This document shows, one piece after another, positions 17,052-23,757 of a stretch of DNA of 25,062 bases (position 1 is the first letter of the stretch; each line of letters opens with the position of its first letter). The position numbers were made by a program, and so were the translations under genes. Source of the stretch: Treponema sp. (lineage in GTDB: Bacteria; Spirochaetota; Spirochaetia; Treponematales; Breznakiellaceae); assembly GCA_031266635.1 (NCBI GenBank), contig JAISAN010000206.1, forward strand, positions 1 through 25,062. The letters are read 5' to 3'. The notes beneath the pieces are model-generated. The model ran no database searches. It saw nothing but the letters and a program-made list of their open reading frames with translations, and was not told the DNA's origin.

Positions 17052-17074
17052 CTATATGAATATTTTTGCCAAAC
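17041..17074. repeat. 12-bp direct repeat TTTTTGCCAAAC (two copies)
   Basis: Copies are at 17041-17052 and 17063-17074, 22 bp apart start to start. The second copy is inside the 3' end of the methyltransferase gene, the first reaches its stop codon. It lies at the end of the phage region, so it might relate to an attachment or integrase arm site, but could also be chance or a small local duplication. Confidence 0.4.
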
Positions 17075-17738
17075 CTCGTGTTCCGTTACAGGTCTCAATA
17101 GGTGAAAAAACATATTCAGGACTGCTCATCATTTTGATTTTATCCTGAACACTTATCCCGTCAATTCCGTAACCGACAGCGTCCCATCCATCAATTTTTT
17201 GACGGGCAAAAAGTTCGATACGGCTGATATTTCCAAAAAGCTGAACAATTCTGTTTCTGACAACAGGCGGCTTTACGGAATGACCAAGCCGTTCATGCAT
17301 CAGAATTTGCGGCACCGTTTTATCTACGGATTTTATATGGCCGCGCATACCTAAAAGACAAACTTCAATATTTGATTTGGTGTAGCTCCCCATTCCATGC
17401 AATGGCAGACCGTCTTTTTTCGTCTTGACCCATGAGAAAGCGCAGGTCTTATATTTGAAGCCCCAAGCTTCCATAACATTGAACGCATCAGGCAATGCCG
17501 GCATTGTGGCCCACAAAAACAGTGCGCAATTTTTATCACGCAAGGATTTTACATTCAAAGCACAAATTTCTTCTGTGGTCATTGTTTCGTAGTGTTTCTC
17601 CGGTGCAAAGTGCCCTCCATCTTTACCGGTTCCCCAAAGATACTTCCACGGCGGGTCGGCATAGATGATTTGGTATTTCATGGTTTTTATTATATCAAGG
17701 AAGCTATTGTGATTGTCAACGCAGGATACTCCCTTCAC
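17052..17738 (-). CDS. MT-A70 family DNA adenine N6-methyltransferase
   Basis: 228 residues. The catalytic DPPW is at residues 28-31 (YADPPWKY), followed by YETMTTEEICAL, the hydrophobic FLWATMPALPDAF and WGFKYKTCAFSWVK segments, and near the end ELFARQKIDGWDAVGYGIDG, all standard for phage and bacterial MT-A70 enzymes that transfer a methyl group from S-adenosylmethionine to adenine N6. GTG 17738 is preceded by AAGGAGA (17755-17749 on this strand, 10 bases away); ATG 17681, at MKYQIIYADPPW, has no such site and would remove 19 residues that the family does not need. About 28 residues follow the usual family end. The gene is AT-richer than both neighbours and opposite to the tail genes, suggesting a separately acquired accessory gene protecting DNA from restriction. 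Confidence 0.85.
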   Translation of the reverse strand: MKGVSCVDNHNSFLDIIKTMKYQIIYADPPWKYLWGTGKDGGHFAPEKHYETMTTEEICALNVKSLRDKNCALFLWATMPALPDAFNVMEAWGFKYKTCAFSWVKTKKDGLPLHGMGSYTKSNIEVCLLGMRGHIKSVDKTVPQILMHERLGHSVKPPVVRNRIVQLFGNISRIELFARQKIDGWDAVGYGIDGISVQDKIKMMSSPEYVFSPIETCNGTRGLAKIFI

Positions 17739-17762
17739 ACTCTACCGGTCTCCTTCTATAAT
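17734..17762 (+). promoter_or_regulatory. Sigma70-type promoter of the XPB helicase operon
   Basis: TTCACA (17734-17739) and TATAAT (17757-17762) are separated by exactly 17 bases; 11 of 12 positions match the consensus. Transcription should start about 17769-17770, only 2-3 bases before ATG 17772. The -35 box covers the GTG start of the divergent methyltransferase, and its ribosome binding site lies in the spacer. Confidence 0.6.
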
Positions 17763-17771
17763 ATATAGGAT

Positions 17772-19484
17772 ATGGCGGTAAATTCGGCGAATCCCCTGAT
17801 CGTGCAGAGTGATCGGACCCTTCTCCTCGATGTGCACAGCCCCAGGGCGGAGGACGCCCGGATCGCGATCATGCCCTTTGCGGAACTGGAAAAATCGCCG
17901 GAGCATATCCACACCTATCGGATTAGCCCTCTTTCACTCTGGAATGCCGCCAGCGCGGGCTTTGGTCCCGGCGATATTGCCGGGGCCCTGAACGAATATA
18001 CCCGTTATCCCGTGCCTTCGGGCATTATAGAAGGTTTTGCCGATACTATGGCCCGGTACGGCAAGATACGGATCAGCGGCGCGGCGGAATCCTCCGGCGA
18101 ATTATCCCTGACTGCCCAGGAGGAGGCTATTCTGGAGGAAATCGGCGCGGCCAAATCCCTGGAAAAATATCTGCGGAGAAACGCCGCCGGGTTCAGCCTG
18201 CGTTTGGTGGACCGGGGGACGGTGAAGCGGGAACTGATCCGTCTGGGCTGGCCGGTTCAAGACGAGGCCCCCCTCGTTGCGGGGGAGCCGCTGGACTTCG
18301 CGCTCCGAACCATAAGCGCCAGGGGAAGGCCCTTCGCCCCCAGGGATTATCAGGTCGAAGCCGCCCGGTCGGTGCTGGGTTCAGGCGGACCCGGTACGGG
18401 GTACGGGGTGGTGGTGCTTCCCTGCGGTTCGGGGAAAACCATTGTGGGAATGCTGCTCATGTCCCTGATGAAAACCAATACCCTGGTGCTGACTACCAAT
18501 GTGGCGGCGGTACATCAGTGGATTGAGGAACTGCTGGACAAGACGGAGTTGAGCCGGGAGCAGATTGCCGAATACACGGGGGACTCAAAATCTGTGGCCC
18601 CGGTTACCATTGCTACCTATCAGATTATCACCTGGCGGCCCAGCCGGGACGCTGATTTTCCCCACTTCCGCCTGTTCCGGGAACGGCCCTGGGGACTCAT
18701 CATTTATGATGAGGTCCACCTGCTCCCCGCCCCGATATTCCGGGTTACCGCGGAACTCCAGGCGGTCAGGCGGCTGGGGCTTACCGCCACTCTTGTCCGG
18801 GAGGACGGCGCGGAGGACGCCGTATTCAGCCTGGTAGGCCCGAAACGTTACGATGTGCCCTGGAAGGACCTGGAGGGCAAGGGCTGGATCGCCGAGGCCC
18901 TCTGTACCGAGATTCGGCTGGACCTGCCGGAGCGGCTCAAGATTCCCTATGCGGTGGCCGCGCCCCGGGAAAAGTACCGGATCGCCAGTGAAAACCCCCG
19001 GAAGGAGGAAATTGTCCGCCAATTGGTGGAGAATCATCAGGAGGATCAGATCCTGGTGATCGGTCAGTACCTGTCCCAACTGGGGGTTCTGGCGGGGCTC
19101 CTCAAAGCGCCCCTTATCACCGGCAGGACGCCCAACGCGGAACGGGAGCGGATCTACGGGGCCTTCAAACGGGGAGAGGTCAGGGTTATTGTGGTGTCCC
19201 GGGTGGCCAATTTCGCCATCGATCTTCCCGATGCTTCTATGGCGGTTCAGGTCTCCGGCTCTTTCGGTTCCCGGCAGGAGGAAGCCCAGCGGCTGGGGCG
19301 GATTCTGCGGCCCAAAGGAAAAAACGTCTGGTTCTTTACCCTGGTTTCCCGTTACACCGTGGAGGAAGAATTCGCCGTGAACCGCCAGAAATTTCTGGCT
19401 GAACAGGGGTACAAATATTCCATTCAGCATTGGGCCACGCCGGAACCCCCAACCGGGCAGCCGGGAGGGTTGCCGCGATTATGA
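17772..19484 (+). CDS. XPB/ERCC3-type DNA repair helicase
   Basis: 570 residues. The start PLIVQSDRTLLLDVHSPRAE is the bacterial XPB N-terminal domain signature. ATPase motifs are all present: Walker A PCGSGKT (217-223), DEVH box (313-316), motif III TAT followed by the XPB-specific RED motif (R343 E344 D345), a thumb-like insertion after it, and motif VI EEAQRLGRILRP (503-514). The end RYTVEEEFAVNRQKFLAEQG YKYS is also typical. It unwinds DNA 3'-5' with ATP, and is associated with excision repair. The ATG at 17772 follows TATAAT so closely that the mRNA may be leaderless; an AGGA (17767-17770) is the only SD-like sequence. Its stop overlaps the next gene's ATG. Confidence 0.95.
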   Translation: MAVNSANPLIVQSDRTLLLDVHSPRAEDARIAIMPFAELEKSPEHIHTYRISPLSLWNAASAGFGPGDIAGALNEYTRYPVPSGIIEGFADTMARYGKIRISGAAESSGELSLTAQEEAILEEIGAAKSLEKYLRRNAAGFSLRLVDRGTVKRELIRLGWPVQDEAPLVAGEPLDFALRTISARGRPFAPRDYQVEAARSVLGSGGPGTGYGVVVLPCGSGKTIVGMLLMSLMKTNTLVLTTNVAAVHQWIEELLDKTELSREQIAEYTGDSKSVAPVTIATYQIITWRPSRDADFPHFRLFRERPWGLIIYDEVHLLPAPIFRVTAELQAVRRLGLTATLVREDGAEDAVFSLVGPKRYDVPWKDLEGKGWIAEALCTEIRLDLPERLKIPYAVAAPREKYRIASENPRKEEIVRQLVENHQEDQILVIGQYLSQLGVLAGLLKAPLITGRTPNAERERIYGAFKRGEVRVIVVSRVANFAIDLPDASMAVQVSGSFGSRQEEAQRLGRILRPKGKNVWFFTLVSRYTVEEEFAVNRQKFLAEQGYKYSIQHWATPEPPTGQPGGLPRL

Positions 19485-21658
19485 AAAAATCCATATTCCG
19501 CTCCCCGGATTTCTGGAGATCCGCCATCCTGAAACTGCCGGACAATTCCTTTTTTGAACTTTTGCGGAGCATCTTCGGCAGCGTTAAAACGCCCTTTAAC
19601 AAGCAGCGGCTTATGGCGGATCTTACGGCCTTGCTCTCCCGGGAAGAGATTCAAAAAAATATCTTTGATTATATAGACCAAACAGACGCCCGTATTATTG
19701 CCGCGGTCGCGCTTCTGGAAGAACCGTTTCCGGGGGAACTGGAAAGCTTTTTTGCCGGGGATCTGAGTTATGCCGTTCTCCACGATATTCTCCTCAACCT
19801 GGAGGAACGTTTTATCCTCTACCGTTTCCGGGAAGAAGGGCAAAACCGCCTTGCCCTGAACCCGGTTCTTGAACCGGTCCTGGCCCCCTTTATAAATGAT
19901 ATGTCTCTGCTGTTCCCGTCGGTTCCCCCTGTTTCCGCGGAGGAGCTTGCCGGTCAGCTTCTGCCCAAAACGCCGGAGGCCCGAAGCGCGGCGTCCGCTC
20001 CGGCGCTTAAACCGGTGGCGGATGACCGGCTTATCGGGGGCATCTTAAGCTTTGTCTCCGGGGAAGGCCTGTTTTTCAAAAATGAAGGGGGGATTCGGAA
20101 AAAAATTCTTGACGCGGGGGCCCGTATTTTTCCGGGCTCCGATCTGGAATCTCTTACCGGGGGGCTCCTGCTCCTGGGACTGCTCCGGGAGGAAGGGGAC
20201 GGTTTTATTCCTGATGAACAGCGGCTCGCCTCCTTTGCGGAGCTTTCTTCCCGGGAACGAATGGAATATTGGGCCGCCGGGATCTATTGTTTTCAGAACG
20301 AGAAGGGCGCCTTTGAAGCCGCCGCGGGTTATCTGTTCCGAAACCGGGTTTTTTCCCTGGCGGCCCTGATTCACCGGCTGGCGGCTCTGATCAAACCGGA
20401 TCGCTGGTATCTCCAGGAAACGCTGAAACGGTATGGGATTATTCTGGAGCGGGAGGCCCGGGGTATCCGGCGGGAAGGGGTTGAGGAAGGCGTTTTTTTT
20501 GACAAGCTCACGGGGGTAATGGAAACCCTGGGCCTGCTGGTCTCTCCCGCGCCGGGTTACTGGACCGCCGGTTCCCTTGTACACGGCGGGACCGAAGCCG
20601 GGTCAGACGGGGCCGCCGTCCAGGGCGCCGGGCTTTCCCCGCTGCTGGCTATGGACAGCCCCTTTTCCTGTATTCTCCATCCGGGTATAGCTTTTGCCGA
20701 TATTCTGAAACTGGCTTCCTTCCTCATTGTCCGGGAGGCCGGAGTGGTTGTCCGTTTTGAGCTGACCCGGGAATCGGCGGTCCGGGGTTTTGACCGGGGC
20801 TTAAAGGCGGCGGAAATGATAGAAAATTTTGAACGGCTTTCCCGGAGCCGGATCGATGAAAACCTGGACTGGTCGCTGAAGGATTGGGAGAAACGGTACG
20901 GCCAGGTAAATCTGCGCCGGGGACTTGTTTTGACCCTTTCGGAGGATCGCCGGTATCTGGCGGAGGCGGAACCGGTGGCGGACCTCATTCAGGAAACCCT
21001 GGGGCCGGGGGTGTACCTCCTTTCCGGCTCCGGCCCGGAGGCGGCGGAAGAAGCCCTGCGGAAAGCCGGGGTAGATATTATCTCCCGGCAGGCCGGCTGG
21101 ACCGCTCCGGGCGGCAGATACGGCGGCCGGAACGCCTTTTCTTCCCTGGAAAACACGGGATTTTTTCCGGGGTATCAGGAGCAGGGCCTGGGCCGGGAAA
21201 AAGCGCCTGAGGCTTCCCCCCCAGCCGCCGGTTCCGTGTTTGGCCCCCAGGGAGAGGCCCTGAAAAAACAGTTCCACGCGGCTTTAGAGAATATGTCCCT
21301 CAGCAAGGAAGAACGGGATGAACTTGCGTCCCGGATAAACCGGCGGCAGATACTGGGTTCTTCCCAGCTTAACGGGGCTTCCGTCCGGTATGAAAAACTT
21401 GAGGCCCGGTTATTGGATTATGTGGGAAAGGCGGCGATTGCCAAACAAGCTATCAGTTCAAAATCGCTGGTGGAAATTACCTGGTCCCATCCCCAGAAGG
21501 GGCTTATCCAGGCTACCGGAATTCCCACGGCCCTGGAAAAAACCGGGGGGGAAAGCGTTCTGGTGCTGAACCCCCTGAGCCCGGAAGAGCCCCTGCGGGT
21601 TCCCCTGGGAAAGATCAGCCTGTTACGGCGGATCAAAAAATCAATTTTTGGAGAATAG
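19481..21658 (+). CDS. Helicase-associated protein (XPB/Ssl2 N-terminal-like, Helicase_C_3 domain)
   Basis: 725 residues. ATG 19481 overlaps the helicase stop (ATGA), with GGAGGG at 19463-19468; an in-frame ATG further up lies within the helicase gene. The N-terminal half is a string of small winged-helix-like units (LRSIFGSVKTPFNKQRLMAD, ALLSREEIQKNIFDY, LEERFILYRFREEG). Around residues 400-510 the segment FSCILHPGIAFADILKLASF, then VVVRFELTRESAVRGFDRGL and WEKRYGQVNLRRG is the Helicase_C_3 domain found in proteins encoded next to bacterial XPB. The C-terminus is a beta-rich WYL-like part (VEITWSHPQKGLIQATGIPT). No ATPase motif is present, so it likely assists the helicase as a partner or regulator. 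Biochemical role is unknown to me. Confidence 0.85.
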   Translation: MKKSIFRSPDFWRSAILKLPDNSFFELLRSIFGSVKTPFNKQRLMADLTALLSREEIQKNIFDYIDQTDARIIAAVALLEEPFPGELESFFAGDLSYAVLHDILLNLEERFILYRFREEGQNRLALNPVLEPVLAPFINDMSLLFPSVPPVSAEELAGQLLPKTPEARSAASAPALKPVADDRLIGGILSFVSGEGLFFKNEGGIRKKILDAGARIFPGSDLESLTGGLLLLGLLREEGDGFIPDEQRLASFAELSSRERMEYWAAGIYCFQNEKGAFEAAAGYLFRNRVFSLAALIHRLAALIKPDRWYLQETLKRYGIILEREARGIRREGVEEGVFFDKLTGVMETLGLLVSPAPGYWTAGSLVHGGTEAGSDGAAVQGAGLSPLLAMDSPFSCILHPGIAFADILKLASFLIVREAGVVVRFELTRESAVRGFDRGLKAAEMIENFERLSRSRIDENLDWSLKDWEKRYGQVNLRRGLVLTLSEDRRYLAEAEPVADLIQETLGPGVYLLSGSGPEAAEEALRKAGVDIISRQAGWTAPGGRYGGRNAFSSLENTGFFPGYQEQGLGREKAPEASPPAAGSVFGPQGEALKKQFHAALENMSLSKEERDELASRINRRQILGSSQLNGASVRYEKLEARLLDYVGKAAIAKQAISSKSLVEITWSHPQKGLIQATGIPTALEKTGGESVLVLNPLSPEEPLRVPLGKISLLRRIKKSIFGE

Positions 21659-21711
21659 TTGAGCTTGTTCAAAAACCCGGTTGGTTTTAAAACAGTTTCC
21701 AAGAATTTAGT

Positions 21712-21721
21712 GAACCGGTTC
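21712..21721. promoter_or_regulatory. 10-bp palindrome GAACCGGTTC before the NYN gene
   Basis: A perfect palindrome lies 25 bp before the ATG of the NYN gene, within the 87-bp gap after the helicase partner. It could be an operator or a chance site; no clear -10/-35 pair is seen nearby. Confidence 0.25.
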
Positions 21722-21745
21722 GATGAATCCGGCTAAGGAGTGTAT

Positions 21746-22543
21746 ATGCCTTTATTACCATTTGCAAATGTACCGCTGGCGGTAAGCCGGCAGGATGAAT
21801 TCAGCCAGGCGAAACTTGCGGTCCTTATTGACGCGGACAATACCCAGCCCGCCATTATTGAGGGTCTTTTGAACGAGGTAGCCAAATACGGCGTTGCCAG
21901 TGTCAAACGGATCTACGGAGACTGGACCAGTACCAATCTCCGTTCATGGAAGGACCGGCTGCTGGAATACGCCATCCAGCCGATTCAGCAGTTTTCCTAT
22001 ACCAGCGGAAAAAACGCTACCGATTCGGCGATGATCATCGACGCGATGGATCTCCTGTATAGTCAGAAACTTGACGGTTTTTGCATTGTCTCAAGCGATT
22101 CCGATTTTACCCGCCTGGCGGCCCGGCTTCGGGAAAGCGGCCATACCGTCTATGGCTTTGGGGAAAAGAAAACTCCCCGGGCCTTTGTTTCGGTTTGCGA
22201 TAAATTTGTGTATACCGAAATTCTCCGGGACATTCAGGAGGAAAACGACGAAGATGAGAGCCGGCCCGCGGCCCGTCCCCGGAAGGATTTTAAGGTGGAC
22301 CGGAAACTTCTCAAGCTCCTGCGGGACGCGGTGGAAGATCTGGCCGATGAATCCGGCTGGGCTTACCTGGGCGGGGTGGGGCAGAAAATCAACAACCGGT
22401 CCAGCGAGTTTGACCCCCGGAACTACGGCTTCAAAAAGCTGGGGGACCTTTTTCGCGCCATTTCCCAGTTTGAGACCGAGGAAAGGCCGCAGGAAAACGG
22501 CACGGGCCGGCAGGTATATATCCGGTGGAAGAAGCGGAAATAG
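21746..22543 (+). CDS. NYN domain (LabA/DUF88-type) predicted RNase with LOTUS/OST-HTH domain
   Basis: 265 residues from ATG 21746, with TAAGGAG (21734-21740) 5 bases before. The NYN (PIN-like) domain covers about residues 25-165: LAVLIDADN with the first acidic residue, then KNATDSAMIIDAMDLLYS and FCIVSSDSDFTRLAARLRES, which hold the other metal-binding aspartates, and GFGEKKTPRAFVSVCDKFVY. After an acidic linker (EENDEDESRPAARPRK), residues about 186-262 form an OST-HTH/LOTUS domain (KVDRKLLKLLRDAVEDLADE, WAYLGGVGQKINNRSSEFDP). Members are metal-dependent RNases or RNA-binding regulators. It follows the helicase partner by 87 bp on the same strand and may share its transcript. Substrate is unknown. 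Confidence 0.88.
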   Translation: MPLLPFANVPLAVSRQDEFSQAKLAVLIDADNTQPAIIEGLLNEVAKYGVASVKRIYGDWTSTNLRSWKDRLLEYAIQPIQQFSYTSGKNATDSAMIIDAMDLLYSQKLDGFCIVSSDSDFTRLAARLRESGHTVYGFGEKKTPRAFVSVCDKFVYTEILRDIQEENDEDESRPAARPRKDFKVDRKLLKLLRDAVEDLADESGWAYLGGVGQKINNRSSEFDPRNYGFKKLGDLFRAISQFETEERPQENGTGRQVYIRWKKRK

Positions 22544-22600
22544 AGGTAGTCCGGTTTTCCTGTTGGAAAACGGCACGGGGCGGCAGGTAGGTGGAAGAAG
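22492..22600 (+). repeat. Decayed partial tandem duplicate of the NYN gene 3' end
   Basis: GGAAAACGGCACGGG at 22492-22506 recurs at 22565-22579; GGCAGGTA follows in both after one different base, and GGTGGAAGAAG at 22524-22534 recurs at 22590-22600, after a 7-base loss. The first copy encodes the last codons ENGTGRQVYIRWKKRK; the second lies after the stop codon and is not in an evident gene. It indicates a short duplication that has decayed. Confidence 0.75.
22554..22571. other. Hairpin between the convergent NYN and AraC genes
   Basis: GTTTTCC (22554-22560) and GGAAAAC (22565-22571) form a 7-bp stem with loop TGTT. It sits 10 bases after the NYN stop. There is no run of U after it on either strand, so termination is possible but not demonstrated; the right arm is also the start of the decayed duplicate. 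Confidence 0.35.
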
Positions 22601-22608
22601 GAGAGGAC

Positions 22609-23406
22609 TCAGCTCAACAGCTTGTCGCTCCGGTTGGGAAGAAAGTAGGAAGGCGGGGACCCCATAAGCAATTTGAAATGCCGGTAGAAGTGATTAACAT
22701 CGGAAAACCCGCATATCATCGCCACCTCTTCTACCTTATATTCACCGCTGACCAGAAAATTTTCCGCGTTTTTTATCCGGGTCTTGATCACATACTGATT
22801 TACCGACATGCCGGTTTCTTTTTTGAAGAGGGAGCCAAAATAGCTGGTATTAAGTCCCGCTAATTGGGCCATCTTTTCAACCGAAAGTTTTTCGGCATAA
22901 TGTTCGGCGATATGGCGGATAACTTTTTTAATCCGGAAATCTCCCGCGGTAGAATCACTGTTACTCACAATCAACTCATAAAACCGGTGTAAGATGAGCA
23001 GAAATAACCCGTGGGTTTTAAGCATATACCCGGTTTGTTTATGGCGCCAGGTATAATAAAGAGTGTGGAACATACTGATAATATCCCGCTTGGCGCCGAT
23101 TCGGGAAACGATGGGGAAAGGCAGTTTTACCAGCGCCCCGTTTTCGCTCCTAAGCCGGAAATCTATTGAAAAACAATGCATCGGCCGGTCATGGAAAGTA
23201 ACGCCTTCCCGGATACTGTTTTCGGGCAGGCATAACAGATCTCCCGCTGATAAATCATATTCAATGCCATTTATTGTATACCGCGCACTGCCCTGAATTA
23301 TATAGGTAATATCAGTATAAGGAAATTTATGCCGGGGCATACGCCACGACGCGGAACATTTTCGGAAAATAATATAACTAATATCAGTCGTGAAAAAATC
23401 ATTCAT
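22609..23406 (-). CDS. AraC-family transcriptional regulator
   Basis: 265 residues. An N-terminal cupin-like part (HKFPYTDITYIIQGSARYTI, then LSAGDLLCLPENS) should bind an effector, and a C-terminal AraC domain with two helix-turn-helix motifs binds DNA: LSVEKMAQLAGLNTSYFGSL FKKETGMSVNQYV, and VEEVAMICGFSDVNHFYRHFK. ATG 23406 (MNDFFTTD) is chosen because GAGGTGG lies 12 bases before; in-frame ATG 23427 and TTG 23454 have no RBS and the first overlaps a likely -10. The gene runs toward the NYN gene and away from the lipoprotein, with the gap between 23407 and 23757 being divergent. Sugar or surface-related regulation is typical of the family, but the regulon here is unknown. Confidence 0.88.
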   Translation of the reverse strand: MNDFFTTDISYIIFRKCSASWRMPRHKFPYTDITYIIQGSARYTINGIEYDLSAGDLLCLPENSIREGVTFHDRPMHCFSIDFRLRSENGALVKLPFPIVSRIGAKRDIISMFHTLYYTWRHKQTGYMLKTHGLFLLILHRFYELIVSNSDSTAGDFRIKKVIRHIAEHYAEKLSVEKMAQLAGLNTSYFGSLFKKETGMSVNQYVIKTRIKNAENFLVSGEYKVEEVAMICGFSDVNHFYRHFKLLMGSPPSYFLPNRSDKLLS

Positions 23407-23425
23407 ATAGAATACTGTCCACCTC

Positions 23426-23454
23426 ATAATATAACTATTCAAAATATAAATCAA
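23426..23454 (-). promoter_or_regulatory. Possible promoter of the AraC gene
   Basis: On the - strand TTGATT (23454-23449) is separated by 17 bases from TATTAT (23431-23426). The start would be near 23419, leaving a leader of about 13 bases before ATG 23406. The whole stretch is AT-rich, so a chance match is likely enough to keep confidence low. Confidence 0.3.
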
Positions 23455-23600
23455 ATAGTATGGAATCTTCTTTAAAAAGTCCCAATAGAATATTTTATCT
23501 GGAATTTATACATGAACGCTTGATTTCCGGTATGGTGAAGAATTTGAAGGATGGTATTATTTTTATAAGTTTATAAGAAAAACAGAAAAAGGGTACCCGG

Positions 23601-23714
23601 ATGAAATGTAAGGCATCCATTTCGGCTGCCTGCGATTTAACGTTCCTGCGGGCGTTGTATCCGCCGGGTTTTTGTCCCTTGAAAAAGTTGGTCCTAAGAA
23701 CATGGGCGGTGTAG
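23601..23714 (+). CDS. Doubtful small ORF (37 residues)
   Basis: ATG 23601 opens 37 codons (start MKCKASISAACDLTFLRALY) to TAG 23712-23714. There is no good RBS before it. On the other strand a 75-residue frame (23722-23495) also stays open, so coding direction cannot be decided. It may be a fragment of a dispersed repeat or a decayed gene. Confidence 0.2.
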   Translation: MKCKASISAACDLTFLRALYPPGFCPLKKLVLRTWAV

Positions 23715-23757
23715 CCGTTCATGTCTTGATATAAGGATAAAATTTCAGGAGGTATCT

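Larger units (their letters stand above)
23407..23757. other. Intergenic region between the AraC gene and the lipoprotein (about 350 bp)
   Basis: The first 180 bases are AT-rich and hold the possible AraC promoter. A GGGTACCC palindrome (23591-23598) follows, then a stretch (about 23600-23720) with coding-like composition on both strands but no clear RBS. From 23735 to 23753 comes the leader and AGGAGGT site of the lipoprotein. No RNA gene is recognised. Confidence 0.5.
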
